From NCBI GenBank assembly GCA_002839335.1, contig PGXU01000001.1, forward strand, positions 62,001-126,000: DNA of 64,000 nucleotides, given 5' to 3'. Below the pieces are notes generated by a model, which was not told the DNA's origin, searched no databases, and saw nothing but the letters and a program-made list of their open reading frames with translations. This document shows positions 36,317 to 45,317 of the stretch, piece by piece. Numbering within the stretch: position 1 is the stretch's first letter; each line of letters opens with the position of its first letter. A program made the position numbers and the translations under genes. This DNA comes from Spirochaetae bacterium HGW-Spirochaetae-4. GTDB taxonomy: Bacteria; Spirochaetota; Spirochaetia; Sphaerochaetales; Sphaerochaetaceae.

Positions 36317-37545
36317 GTACCCTTGGGTATTTCGACAGGTTTGGTGGACGGTACGTGGCCGAGATCCTGCAACAACCCCTGGTCGAACTGGAGCAGGCAT
36401 TCACCGAAGCTCTCGCCGACCCGGCATTTCTTGCCGAATTGGAGGAGCAGCAACGCAATTTCGTCGGTCGACCGACCCCACTCTTGTATGCGGGGAATGC
36501 TTCGCGTGAACTGGGGGGACCTCCCATCTACATCAAGTTGGAGGGGATGGCCCATACCGGTGCGCACAAGATAAACAATGCCATCGGACAGGCGATGTTG
36601 GCCAAACGCATGGGCAAGACACGCATCATCGCCGAGACGGGAGCCGGACAACATGGGATCGCCACGGCTGCGGCGTGTGCGCGGTTGGGTTTGGAATGTG
36701 TGGTCTACATGGGCGATACCGATGTCCGTCGGCAACAACCGAATGTCGCCGGCATGGAACTCTATGGAGCTACGGTCGTTCCTGTCCACTCCGGGGCGAA
36801 GACGCTGAAGGACGCGATCAACGAGGCCATGCGGGACTGGGCGACACATTTCGAGACTACCCATTACCTTATCGGCAGCGCGTTGGGGCCTTCTCCGTTT
36901 CCCGATATCGTCCGGACGTTCCAATCGGTCATAGGGGATGAGACGAAGCGGCAAATGGCGGATCGGGGCATAGGAGGCGGTACATTGGTCGCCTGTGTCG
37001 GGGGCGGTTCGAACGCCATGGGATTCTTCTCCACGTTCCTCGACGATCCATCGGTACGTCTAATCGGGGTCGAGGCGGGCGGACGCGGTCCTGCGATCGG
37101 AGACCATGCGGTGCGTATGAGTGGAAGTGGTGCCGAGGACGGTATCATCCATGGGTATAAGAGCCGCTTTTTGGTCGATGCGGACGGTCAGGTGGCACCG
37201 ACACATTCGGTGAGTGCCGGGTTGGATTACCCCGGAATCGGGCCACAACTGGCCGCTCTCGGCGAACGTGGTCGGGTCGCTTTCACCAGCGCCACCGATG
37301 CCGAGGCCCTGGAGGCGGTCAAGTTCTTCGCACGCACCGAGGGGGTCATGTTCGCATTGGAAAGCGCCCACGCCGGTGCGGCTGCCATCCGCTTGGCACG
37401 GCAACAGGAAAGCGACGAACCCATAGTCATCAACATGTCCGGCCGGGGTGAGAAGGACCTGTTCATCACCTCGCCGCTGCTGCGGTTGGAGGAATGGAAG
37501 GAATTCCTGGTATCGGAACTTGCCCGCATTGGAGGTATCGAATGA
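36313..37545 (+). CDS. trpB: Tryptophan synthase beta subunit
   Basis: Pyridoxal-phosphate enzyme joining indole and serine, 410 residues. The N-terminus GYFDRFGGRYVAEIL fits the TrpB1 class. Lys86 in HTGAHKINNA is the cofactor lysine, GGGSNAMG binds the phosphate, and ETGAGQHG is present. The segment before the lysine reads KLEGMAHTG where E. coli-type enzymes read KREDLNHTG or similar, so two normally conserved positions differ. It overlaps trpCF (ATGA) and trpA (ATGA) by four bases each, indicating translational coupling and a balanced alpha-beta complex. Confidence 0.95.
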   Translation: MSTLGYFDRFGGRYVAEILQQPLVELEQAFTEALADPAFLAELEEQQRNFVGRPTPLLYAGNASRELGGPPIYIKLEGMAHTGAHKINNAIGQAMLAKRMGKTRIIAETGAGQHGIATAAACARLGLECVVYMGDTDVRRQQPNVAGMELYGATVVPVHSGAKTLKDAINEAMRDWATHFETTHYLIGSALGPSPFPDIVRTFQSVIGDETKRQMADRGIGGGTLVACVGGGSNAMGFFSTFLDDPSVRLIGVEAGGRGPAIGDHAVRMSGSGAEDGIIHGYKSRFLVDADGQVAPTHSVSAGLDYPGIGPQLAALGERGRVAFTSATDAEALEAVKFFARTEGVMFALESAHAGAAAIRLARQQESDEPIVINMSGRGEKDLFITSPLLRLEEWKEFLVSELARIGGIE

Positions 37546-38297
37546 GTATCCCGATCAGTCTCATGGCCCATCTGGTCGCCGGGTATCCTACCGACGAGCT
37601 TGCCAAGGCGGCGGCACAGGGTTTGGCGCAGGGGGGTGTCTCCTATTTCGAGGTCCAGCTTCCCTTCAGTGATCCGAGTGCCGATGGACCGGCTATCCAA
37701 AGTGCCTGCGCCCAGGTGCTTTCGCGTGGCTATACGGTTTCGGAGGGGTTCGCCTTCATCGCCTATCTGCGCCAGATGTTTCCCCAGATTCCGGTCTATG
37801 CCATGACCTACGGAAATCTTGCCTATCGTCGCGGTATTGCCCGGTTTGCCGAGGATGCGGCCCAAATCGGCATAGCCGGGCTGATCATACCCGATCTTCC
37901 CTTCGACCATGACGAGGGGCTGCGCCAAGCGTGCACACAGGTGGGAATCGACGCGGTTCCTGTTGCGGCACCCTCCATGTCGCAGCAGCGGATCACCTTG
38001 CTGGGCAACCACGGGTATCCGTATGTGTATGCTTCCTTGCGGGCGGGCATTACCGGGACCGAGACGGAAATCGACAACCGGACGTTGCTGTTCCTCGACT
38101 CGATACGCGGTTCGAGCAGGTTGTTCGGTGGCTTTGGTATCCGCAATGCTTCCCAGGTTGGCCTGTTGGCGCCGTATGTGTATGCGGTCGTCGCCGGTTC
38201 CGTATTTGTCGACCTGATTGGAGTGCACGCGAACGAGGGCGTTGCGGGTGTGCGACAGGCTGTGCGCGAAAAGGCCCGGGAACTGACCGGAATGTGA
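37542..38297 (+). CDS. trpA: Tryptophan synthase alpha subunit
   Basis: Cleaves indole-glycerol phosphate and channels indole to TrpB. At 251 residues it is slightly short at the N-terminus (typical 260-270). Catalytic Glu37 and Asp48 lie in FEVQLPFSDPSADGP; the residues after Glu are Val-Gln where Leu-Gly is usual. GLIIPDLPFDH and FGGFGIRNASQV (phosphate site) are also present. The start at 37542 overlaps the trpB stop. It is the last gene of the operon, and a terminator follows at 38341. Confidence 0.93.
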   Translation: MSIPISLMAHLVAGYPTDELAKAAAQGLAQGGVSYFEVQLPFSDPSADGPAIQSACAQVLSRGYTVSEGFAFIAYLRQMFPQIPVYAMTYGNLAYRRGIARFAEDAAQIGIAGLIIPDLPFDHDEGLRQACTQVGIDAVPVAAPSMSQQRITLLGNHGYPYVYASLRAGITGTETEIDNRTLLFLDSIRGSSRLFGGFGIRNASQVGLLAPYVYAVVAGSVFVDLIGVHANEGVAGVRQAVREKARELTGM

Positions 38298-38340
38298 TAG
38301 AATGAAAGGTATCAATACCCCCAGGGCAAACGCTGGACCC

Positions 38341-38361
38341 AGGAGGCTTCGCCTCCTTTTT
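38341..38361 (+). terminator. Terminator of the trp operon
   Basis: Stem AGGAGGC with GCCTCCT, TTC loop, T run of five. Two further hairpins follow (CGCCC/GGGCG at 38362-38375 and GGACCAT/ATGGTCC at 38417-38433) before the methyltransferase gene. Confidence 0.8.
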
Positions 38362-38374
38362 CGCCCCAAGGGGC

Positions 38375-38419
38375 GAGGTATGGATCCTTACGTTGCCTGC
38401 ACTCGCTCGGGAAAGTGGA
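38375..38419 (-). repeat. 45-bp dispersed repeat, copy A (inverted relative to copy B)
   Basis: Its reverse complement matches 45318-45362 at 42 of 45 positions. The shared core includes CCGAGCGAGTGCAGGCAACG. It lies in the gap between trpA and the methyltransferase gene. Confidence 0.85.
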
Positions 38420-38477
38420 CCATTCCATGGTCCCTTTCCTCTCGCTTCGTTTGGCAATCGGTGGGAGGAGGATGTGC

Positions 38478-39080
38478 ATGGGCAACGATCTGTTCAATTC
38501 GATCGCGGGTGTGTACGGATGGTTCCACCGCTACCAGATGAAACGGTTCTCTTCGATCTTGGACCAGCACGCCGAGGCTGTCGGACTTTCCTCGATTCGG
38601 ACCATTTGCGATGTCGGCTGTGGTACCGGAGCCCTCTGCGCCGTACTGGCCGAACGGGGGTTTGCTGTCACCGGTGTGGATCCGGCCGAGAAGATGCTGG
38701 CGGTCGCCAAGCGCAAGTCGGTGTCGCCGAATGTCGAATTCCTGCAAGGTGATGCCTTGGAGGGACTGCCGTTCGCCGGCGATACTTTCGATGTGGTGTT
38801 CACATCGTATGTCGCGCATGGCATGGACAGTGCCAAACGCAAGCGGTTGTACGCCGAGCTCATGCGTGTTGCATCCCGTGCGGTGATCGTGCACGACTAC
38901 AACGAGGAGCGGGCGGTGTTGACCACGTTCATCGAATGGTTGGAAAAGGGCGATTACTTCGGATTCATCAAACGGCCGAAAGCGGAGATGGAAGAGGTCT
39001 TTCCCTCCATAGAAGCCATCCGGGTCGGCAAGCGCTCTTGTTGGTATGTGTGCCGTTGTCCCCAGCATCCCCAACCGTGA
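38478..39080 (+). CDS. Class I SAM-dependent methyltransferase
   Basis: A 200-residue methyltransferase of the UbiE/type 11 kind. The SAM-binding motif I is CDVGCGTGALCAVLAERG (about residues 42-59), followed by VTGVDPAEKMLAVAKRK with the acidic motif II and FTSYVAHGMDSAKR after motif IV. The substrate is not evident. I placed the start at 38478 (MGNDLFNS), where GGGAGGAGG is six bases upstream; other in-frame starts at 38415 and 38472 are less well placed. The gene converges with a UbiA prenyltransferase gene. A role in quinone or lipid methylation is possible because of that neighbour, but this is only inferred. Confidence 0.85.
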   Translation: MGNDLFNSIAGVYGWFHRYQMKRFSSILDQHAEAVGLSSIRTICDVGCGTGALCAVLAERGFAVTGVDPAEKMLAVAKRKSVSPNVEFLQGDALEGLPFAGDTFDVVFTSYVAHGMDSAKRKRLYAELMRVASRAVIVHDYNEERAVLTTFIEWLEKGDYFGFIKRPKAEMEEVFPSIEAIRVGKRSCWYVCRCPQHPQP

Positions 39081-39107
39081 CGGTTTGCCCCGGGATGTCG
39101 ATATCTC

Positions 39108-40019
39108 TCACTTGAACAATAGTCCACCGACCATGCCCGCCACGAAGGCCATACAATAGAACAGGAATATCTGCGAGACATTTCCCATGCTCGGACCCTT
39201 GGTCTCGAGTCTGAACCCACGTTTCTCCATGGTCTTGTAGGACGTCCAAGCCGGTATGAAGGCCACGACGGCAAGGGGTATGGTAATCCAGGGAATCAAC
39301 CCGAGCGATGCATAGACTATGGTCAGGCCGAAGGCTCCGACCACCAGCAGTTGCATGAGTACCAAAACCGCCCGTTCGGGAAGAAGGATCGAAAGTGTCT
39401 TTCGTCCCGCGATCTTGTCGGCAACCCGGTCGCACGTGTTGTTCACCGTGAGTATCAAAGCGATGAGGAGCATAAGCGGTAGGGAGACGATGATCGTATC
39501 GAGTTTGATGGAGAGTGCCTGGACATAATAGCTTATCGTGAACAGCACGGTTCCCAGGAAACCTCCGGCGAACAGTTCTCCGAAGGGAGTCCGGGAAATC
39601 GGCAAGGGGCCTCCGGTATAGACGAATCCCACCGCCATACAGATGCCACCGGCGACCAACAGCCACCAACTTGTCCACCAGGCCAGGACCAGTCCCAGGA
39701 TGCCGGCCATTGCGAACAGACCGAGGGATATGGCGAGCGCGATCTTCGGATCCACACCTTCGTGGACTAAAACCTTGTCACGCTCATGGTTGTATTCGGC
39801 CTTGTCGGTTCCGCTGGTGAAGTCGAAATAGCTGTTGAATCCGGTTGTTCCCATGTCGACCAGGAGTACAGCGAATGCCATGACCACAAACCGTGGCCAT
39901 GACCAGGTTCCTGTGGCGACAGCGGCGAAGAGGCTGGCACTGAGAAAGGTGCCCATGCTGATTATCTTGGTGCGGATTTCGACTATGCGGTTGAACTGGG
40001 TGATTGTCATGACAAACAC
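39108..40019 (-). CDS. UbiA-family prenyltransferase (MenA-like)
   Basis: Membrane prenyltransferase of 303 residues with about eight helices. The two Asp-rich motifs that bind prenyl diphosphate through Mg2+ are NSYFDFTSGTDKAEYNHERDK (about residues 62-82) and NNTCDRVADKIAGRKTL (about 192-208). The pattern is nearest to 1,4-dihydroxy-2-naphthoate polyprenyltransferase (MenA), which makes demethylmenaquinone. No other menaquinone genes are in the window, so another aromatic acceptor remains possible. The start is GTG at 40019 or ATG at 40010; neither has a good ribosome site. Confidence 0.8.
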   Translation of the reverse strand: MFVMTITQFNRIVEIRTKIISMGTFLSASLFAAVATGTWSWPRFVVMAFAVLLVDMGTTGFNSYFDFTSGTDKAEYNHERDKVLVHEGVDPKIALAISLGLFAMAGILGLVLAWWTSWWLLVAGGICMAVGFVYTGGPLPISRTPFGELFAGGFLGTVLFTISYYVQALSIKLDTIIVSLPLMLLIALILTVNNTCDRVADKIAGRKTLSILLPERAVLVLMQLLVVGAFGLTIVYASLGLIPWITIPLAVVAFIPAWTSYKTMEKRGFRLETKGPSMGNVSQIFLFYCMAFVAGMVGGLLFK

Positions 40020-40081
40020 TATATCGCAAAGCTTGGTGTTTGCAACCTATCTGCACCACCTTTTTTCACCCGGATCGACAA

Positions 40082-40111
40082 ACGGACTGCTCCTCGCAAG
40101 AAGCAGTCCGT
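40082..40111 (-). terminator. Terminator of the RND export cluster
   Basis: Perfect 10-bp stem (ACGGACTGCT with AGCAGTCCGT), 10-base loop. On the minus strand it is followed by the weak tract TTGTC. It lies 26 bases past the end of the beta-barrel gene. Confidence 0.6.
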
Positions 40112-40137
40112 GGTTTACGGAAATCACATCAACTAGA

Positions 40138-41400
40138 TCAGAAGTACCAGCGAAGCGACACATAGGCGAGGGAGTTGTCGGAATATGTTCCGAAGGTCCC
40201 GTCCTCGTCGCCGACAAACAGTTCCACTCCTCCTTCTATCGATACGCCGTCCTCGATGCTCCAGCTGAGCGACGGGCGGACCAAGGCATTCAACGGTTCG
40301 GGCTCGAGGTACACGAAGATCTTTGCGGTCAACCGGTCCGAGATATAGGTGTCCTGCATCCGAAACGTGAAGGTGTGCTTGAATTCTTCGACCGGACGGC
40401 CAAGCTCCATGAGTGTCGCATTGTGGTCATGCACATAGGAGAGGATATACTGGCCCGACATGGACACTCCCCACAGGTTCCAATCGACACCGAGCAGGGA
40501 CTGGACCTGGTGATGCTTTTCCACCTCGACTGTTGGACTCGGCATGGCAGGAGTGACCGACGAGAACGGCTTGTCGAGGTACAAGGCGGCTTCCCCACGG
40601 ACAACCGTCGGACCGAGTGGCATGCTGAAACTGCCACCGACGACCGCGAAGCGGCCATACTCTTGTGTTGCCGTAGCCGTCGGGCCATCGATATTGGTGA
40701 CATGCGGTTCATCGGTCCACGCGTATCCGCCCATGACTTCCCAGCTGAGACTCGATCCGAAACGGCTGATCTTGCCGAATACCTCGCTGTCCTCGAAAGT
40801 GGTGCCGACTTCGGTTATGCTCGGAGCTATAGGGGTGCCGTTGGGCAATGTCATCTCTTGTGCCCAGAGGCCGTCCGAGGCGGGGAGGCTGCTGGGAACA
40901 AACCGGGGTATCCAGATTCCTTCGAACGTGTAGTCGCCCAGGTAGTAGTCCGCTTTCAATGCAGGGATTCCCATGCGGATCTCGGTGAAATCGGCAAGGA
41001 TGAACGAACGCATATCCCTGGGACTCACGATATCGGTGATGAACGCACCCTCTGCCTGTCCCCAGACTATCGCCTGCTTACCGATACGCACATCCATGGA
41101 TTCGAAGAACAAATCCACATACGCTTCCCTGATGCCAATCTCCGGTTCGGAATCCAGGCCGACATAGGCGTAGGGATTCACGACCAGTCGGGTCATGTCA
41201 CCCCATCCTTCCAATTTCAGGTCGATGGTCTGTTCATTGATCGCCAAATCGGCATCGGCTAGCGTCATGGCGTTGTAGCTGCGCACCATACCGCGAAGAT
41301 CGACGTCCTTCGCTCCAAGGGTGGCCATTGCAAGCAGCACAAGCGCGCCGACAAGCAGAGCGGTCTTCAAACTATTGTCTCTAGTATTGTATCTTCCCAT
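40138..41400 (-). CDS. Putative outer-membrane beta-barrel protein of the RND cluster
   Basis: A 420-residue exported protein. After a signal peptide (about residues 1-28, ending TLGAKD) the sequence has alternating polar and hydrophobic strands with many aromatic residues (GIREAYVDLFFESMDVRIGKQAIVWG; YVSLRWYF at the end). The final Phe is the typical closing residue of outer-membrane barrels, and GKQAIVWGQAEG resembles DUF1302/porin-like proteins that accompany MMPL-type exporters. ATG 41400 has AGGAGG upstream; a longer in-frame ORF to 41568 lacks a signal sequence at its start. It is last in the cluster RND-lipoprotein-sorting-barrel, and probably provides the outer-membrane part of the same export route. 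Confidence 0.72.
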   Translation of the reverse strand: MGRYNTRDNSLKTALLVGALVLLAMATLGAKDVDLRGMVRSYNAMTLADADLAINEQTIDLKLEGWGDMTRLVVNPYAYVGLDSEPEIGIREAYVDLFFESMDVRIGKQAIVWGQAEGAFITDIVSPRDMRSFILADFTEIRMGIPALKADYYLGDYTFEGIWIPRFVPSSLPASDGLWAQEMTLPNGTPIAPSITEVGTTFEDSEVFGKISRFGSSLSWEVMGGYAWTDEPHVTNIDGPTATATQEYGRFAVVGGSFSMPLGPTVVRGEAALYLDKPFSSVTPAMPSPTVEVEKHHQVQSLLGVDWNLWGVSMSGQYILSYVHDHNATLMELGRPVEEFKHTFTFRMQDTYISDRLTAKIFVYLEPEPLNALVRPSLSWSIEDGVSIEGGVELFVGDEDGTFGTYSDNSLAYVSLRWYF

Positions 41401-41426
41401 AATCTTGTTTCCTCCTACAGGTCGTA

Positions 41427-42215
41427 TCAGGTCCGGGGTCCAATGCGCATTTGCCGTTCTGAGAAGAAGCTGTCGGCCAGCTCGTTGTTGAAGGAAACGT
41501 CCTTCATCTGGATGCGGGTCGATGTATTCTTCTGCACATTGGCCATGGTCATATCGGTGATAACCCAAATATCGTCGATTTTCTCAAAAGCATCGATTCC
41601 CAACGTTTTTCCGAGTTTTCCATCGGCGGTGTAGAACTCCTTTTTCAGTCCGATCCACTCACCATCGACTATCCAAGAAACAGTCCGGGTGTAGGTTTCC
41701 TTCGGATCCACAGGAATGCTCTCGACCACGAGGACATCCCATCCGTCGATAGTCTCCTGGCGGAGGACCGTGTGCCGATCCTCGGAAGGGTGTCGCTCCC
41801 CCATGTCGTCATAGGTGAAATCGGATCCCATGAACGAGTCGCCCGTATTGTCGCTTGCGATCCGCTTCACCCGCTTGAGGGCAGGCAGATAGATCCATTG
41901 GTCGTCGCTGCGGCCGTCCGAATAGCTGAAGTTCAGGAAGCTGGTGTCCCTGACATCGGCAGGAGCGGTGAAAAACATGAGCTTCTTCTCTGTGGCACCG
42001 TCATCCTGCCTGAATTGGACGATGCTCCGCTCCCGGGTCGATCCCCGGTTGTTGGTCAATGTCATGATCAGATTTGCCGACATGTTGTTCCCGTTCGGTC
42101 TGGTATACACCTGTTGCATCACTTCATTGCCGGTCATGGTAGCTCCCACAGGGGCCAGGACAACGGCGCCCAAACAAGCCAATCCGACGATAATTTTTTT
42201 CAAACTGTGTTTCAT
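41427..42215 (-). CDS. Outer membrane lipoprotein-sorting protein (LolA-like)
   Basis: A 262-residue periplasmic protein with signal peptide MKHSLKKIIVGLACLGAVVLAPVGA. The pattern MSANLIMTLTNNRGSTRERSIVQF, LMFFTAPADVRDTSFLNFSY, DDQWIYLPALKRVKRIA, GSDFTYDDM and WIVDGEWIGLKKEFYTADGKL is that of the LolA-like family commonly found beside MMPL/RND exporters. LolA-type folds carry lipids or lipoproteins across the periplasm, so a lipid cargo is likely. Its ATG overlaps the RND stop by four bases, and GAAGGAGA lies upstream. It is co-transcribed with both neighbours. Confidence 0.85.
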   Translation of the reverse strand: MKHSLKKIIVGLACLGAVVLAPVGATMTGNEVMQQVYTRPNGNNMSANLIMTLTNNRGSTRERSIVQFRQDDGATEKKLMFFTAPADVRDTSFLNFSYSDGRSDDQWIYLPALKRVKRIASDNTGDSFMGSDFTYDDMGERHPSEDRHTVLRQETIDGWDVLVVESIPVDPKETYTRTVSWIVDGEWIGLKKEFYTADGKLGKTLGIDAFEKIDDIWVITDMTMANVQKNTSTRIQMKDVSFNNELADSFFSERQMRIGPRT

Positions 42216-44551
42216 GATAATTTCTCCTTCAATCCTGACGTGGATTTTATTCGTATGAACTTGCCTTTCCTGTCCAATGCCACGATTGCGACGAGCAGGA
42301 TGGAAAGCGTTCCAATGGCACTTGTCGCCATATTCAACACAATGAGTCCGCCGACTTGACGGTTTGGCGGGAATACACTGAACATGAGGACCGCAAAGCC
42401 TCCCATGACAGCCACCGCATTGTAGATGATCGCCCGACCGGTATGTGCAAGGGTCTCGAATGCGGCGTCGTGGATCGAGACATCCTCCAACCTGCGGTTG
42501 CGGTAGTGCTCGATCAGGTGGATGGCATAGTCGACTCCGATTCCAACCGCGATGCTCGAAATGAGTGCGGTGGCGGAACTGAGTGGAATATTGAGCAATC
42601 CCATGACGCCGAAGTTGACCACTGCTGTGATTGCTATGGGAATCGTACCCACAATGCCGATGAGCAGGTTCTTGAAGAGCAGGGCAAGCAGCAGGGCGAC
42701 AATAACGAACGAGAGCGCGATGCTGATGATCTGGCCTTCGAGCAGCAGTTCGGAGAACACGAATGCCTTGTATCCGCTGCCGGCGTATCGGAGCGTGACA
42801 CCAAGTTCGGTCATGGCCGCCTCATGGACCGCAACCATGTCGATGACTTCGCTCATGACCGCCGAGCTATCGCTCTTCAATTGGAAGGTGATATTGGCGT
42901 TCTGGTAATCGTAATCGACTACTTTCGCAAGTGTTTCGGGATCCCCCGAGAACTCGTACAGCAGCAGGTATTGGGCGACGAGGTCCTGGTTGTCCGGAAT
43001 GGTATCGTAGGCCGGATCATTGTCGAACATGACCTTGTTCATACGTTTGATGAAATCGGCGATCGAGAAACTGGTGCCCACCAGGGTATGGGTCTCCACA
43101 TCGGTCTGCAGGGTATCCATGGCCTTGAGGACCTCTGGATCCTTGAAGGTGTCTGGATCGTCGGCGGACAACACGACGTTGAGCGAGGAGGTTCCCCCGA
43201 ACCTGGTATTCACGAAATTGTCGGTGATGACGATATCGCTTCCCTTCTCGAAGTTGGCGAGAAAGCTGGTATCGATCCATACATTGGTCGTTCCCAGGAT
43301 ACCGAGGACAACGACGATCGCGGCGATTGCGACAACCCGCAATGGACGACGCATCATGGCAGATCCCCAGGCCCCGTCCTTTCTGGAGACGTTGCCCGAT
43401 TTATTGCCGCCACCGTCCGTCAACCGCTTCGGAGCTATCTTCGGCGGACCGAACAGATAGATGGATGCGGGGAAGAGTATGAGCGCCAAAACCATTTCGG
43501 TCATGACGCCGACCGATGCGAACAACCCGAAGTATCGGACCGGCAGCACCTGGCTGGTCATGAGTGCCATGAAGCCGATCGCTGTGGTGATCGCGGCCAT
43601 GGACACCGGACGGATCATGGCGGTAAGGACCTCCTTGACCAATTGCTGTTTCGAGATCCCGGGATTTGTCTGGACACTATGGTGGATGCTGTTGTGCATA
43701 TGTATGCCGTACGCAACACCTATTGCTATGAGCATGACGGGTATCATGGTATCTACTGCATAGATGGGGACTCCCAGTACCGCCATGGCTCCGAATGGGA
43801 CTATCGTTCCGAACAGGACTATGACCAGGTTGATCACCGTGTCGCGGATACTGCGCAGCAATAGCAGCAGCAGGATGATCATGACGACCATGACAATGGG
43901 AACCATGCGGGTCATGTCGGCCGGTCCGAGCTCGGCCATGGCCCCCTCCACTATCGGTCTGCCGGCGATGTAGAGTGTCTCGGGTCCTTCGAATGAAGCC
44001 GCGTAGGCTTCAAGACGCACATGCAGGTCGGCCGCATCGGCATCCGGATCGATTTCCGCGAGAATCAGAGTAGCTTTCGAATCGAGGCTGACATTGCGGC
44101 CGAACACCATTTCGTTCGATTCCACACGACGCTGCAATGCAAGCAACTCCTCTGCCGTCCGGGGGATCTCCTCGTAGAACGGTTCGACTTCCAGATCTCC
44201 ATCCGTACCGGTGATGTTGTCTGCGGTATACAGGGATGTTATGCCTTCAGCATATACTTCCGGGAATAGCCCGGGCAGGTCCTCGGTGATCGTCTTGATC
44301 TTCTCCAGGGTTCCGGCATTGAAAATCGTATCGGGGTGTTCGATGGCTATGAGCACCGAATCCTTGATGCTGAACATCTCCTCTGCCTGGTCGCTGAAGA
44401 CGAAGGCCGGGTGGGTTGCCGGCATGTATTCGTCCAGATCCGTCTCCAAGCTTGCGTTTTGGGCAATACTGGAGATCAACAATATGCTGACACCCAAAAT
44501 GAACAGTACGATCAGCAACGGTTCTTTTGCAATTCTTGCTATGAGATCCAT
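42212..44551 (-). CDS. RND-superfamily exporter (MMPL type)
   Basis: A 779-residue inner-membrane protein with two repeats of one helix, a large periplasmic loop and five helices (helices near residues 12-32, then 220-385, then 405-425, then 620-770). GVAYGIHMHNSIHH and GVDYAIHLIEHYRNRR are the conserved helix 4 motifs with Asp or neighbouring polar residues that carry protons in MMPL/SSD-type exporters. Substrates of this branch are often lipids or hydrophobic compounds. It is controlled by the TetR gene upstream, because a TAGTTA-N4-TAACTA site lies 18 bases before its start and a second one lies before tetR. Confidence 0.9.
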   Translation of the reverse strand: MDLIARIAKEPLLIVLFILGVSILLISSIAQNASLETDLDEYMPATHPAFVFSDQAEEMFSIKDSVLIAIEHPDTIFNAGTLEKIKTITEDLPGLFPEVYAEGITSLYTADNITGTDGDLEVEPFYEEIPRTAEELLALQRRVESNEMVFGRNVSLDSKATLILAEIDPDADAADLHVRLEAYAASFEGPETLYIAGRPIVEGAMAELGPADMTRMVPIVMVVMIILLLLLLRSIRDTVINLVIVLFGTIVPFGAMAVLGVPIYAVDTMIPVMLIAIGVAYGIHMHNSIHHSVQTNPGISKQQLVKEVLTAMIRPVSMAAITTAIGFMALMTSQVLPVRYFGLFASVGVMTEMVLALILFPASIYLFGPPKIAPKRLTDGGGNKSGNVSRKDGAWGSAMMRRPLRVVAIAAIVVVLGILGTTNVWIDTSFLANFEKGSDIVITDNFVNTRFGGTSSLNVVLSADDPDTFKDPEVLKAMDTLQTDVETHTLVGTSFSIADFIKRMNKVMFDNDPAYDTIPDNQDLVAQYLLLYEFSGDPETLAKVVDYDYQNANITFQLKSDSSAVMSEVIDMVAVHEAAMTELGVTLRYAGSGYKAFVFSELLLEGQIISIALSFVIVALLLALLFKNLLIGIVGTIPIAITAVVNFGVMGLLNIPLSSATALISSIAVGIGVDYAIHLIEHYRNRRLEDVSIHDAAFETLAHTGRAIIYNAVAVMGGFAVLMFSVFPPNRQVGGLIVLNMATSAIGTLSILLVAIVALDRKGKFIRIKSTSGLKEKLS

Positions 44552-44568
44552 AGAAGCTCCTTGTGTAT

Positions 44569-44584
44569 TAGTTAACGATAACTA
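44569..44584. promoter_or_regulatory. TetR operator upstream of the RND exporter gene
   Basis: Perfect palindrome TAGTTA-ACGA-TAACTA, flanked by T and A to give 7-bp arms (44568-44585). It lies between tetR and the exporter gene. The same core occurs at 45229. Confidence 0.75.
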
Positions 44585-44628
44585 ACGATTCGGTCATACG
44601 ATATATATGCTCACTGGGAACGTGTCGG

Positions 44629-45210
44629 TCATACTGAGGAGAAGAGGGTAGCCATGCTCGCCGCGAGTGGGGCCGCCTGGGTTTCCAGTGGAGTTTCTCC
44701 ACCTTGCAGATGCCAATGGGTTACCGTGAGGCGGATCGTTCCCAGCAGGGTCATGGCAATGTGCCGGGCCGAGAGGTCTGTCCGGCATTTGTTGGCAGCC
44801 TGGGCTTTTTGCATGAGTCCCTCCATCAACGAGATCATGTCCGTGAGCATGCGTGATAGCAGCGGCCGGAGTTCCTCGTCGGCATGGAAGGCTTCCTCGG
44901 TGAATACGAATAGGGCGAAAGCCGGATTCGCTTCGATACGGGAGAACAGCGAATGGAAAAGGTCGGTGAACAGCCTGTCGAGCGTGCCGGTATTCCCTTT
45001 CGCTTCGAGGAAAACCGGAAGAATCGATTGCTGGAGGGTCTCCAACAGACTCACCATCAGGGCATGCTTGCTTTCGAAATGCCGATACACAGCCGGTTCA
45101 GTTACCCCGATAGCCATGGCTACATTCCGTATGGTCAGTTTCTGTGTTCCCTGCCCGACGATGATATCCATTGCCGCATTGATGATTTCCTGTTGCCGAT
45201 CGGTAAGCAT
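44629..45210 (-). CDS. TetR-family transcriptional repressor
   Basis: A 193-residue regulator. The N-terminal helix-turn-helix reads IINAAMDIIVGQGTQKLTIRNVAMAIGVTEPAVYRHFESKHAL (residues 9-51), the standard TetR DNA-binding domain. The rest is an all-helical ligand-binding and dimer domain. AGGAG precedes the ATG. It is followed by the exporter genes on the same strand, and identical-core palindromes lie upstream of both transcription starts, so it most likely represses itself and the exporter until a ligand (perhaps the exported compound) is present. The ligand is unknown. Confidence 0.92.
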   Translation of the reverse strand: MLTDRQQEIINAAMDIIVGQGTQKLTIRNVAMAIGVTEPAVYRHFESKHALMVSLLETLQQSILPVFLEAKGNTGTLDRLFTDLFHSLFSRIEANPAFALFVFTEEAFHADEELRPLLSRMLTDMISLMEGLMQKAQAANKCRTDLSARHIAMTLLGTIRLTVTHWHLQGGETPLETQAAPLAASMATLFSSV

Positions 45211-45228
45211 GGCTTGTCTCCTATAAAC

Positions 45229-45244
45229 TAGTTATCGCTAACTA
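45229..45244. promoter_or_regulatory. TetR operator upstream of tetR
   Basis: Palindrome TAGTTA-TCGC-TAACTA, 18 bases before the tetR start. Together with 44569-44584 it defines TAGTTA-NCGN-TAACTA. Confidence 0.75.
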
Positions 45245-45317
45245 ACATACATCCGATTGGAAGGTTTGGCAATAGGTCGGTACGCATTTTTGAAAAATAT
45301 GAATGTGGGTTTCCGTT

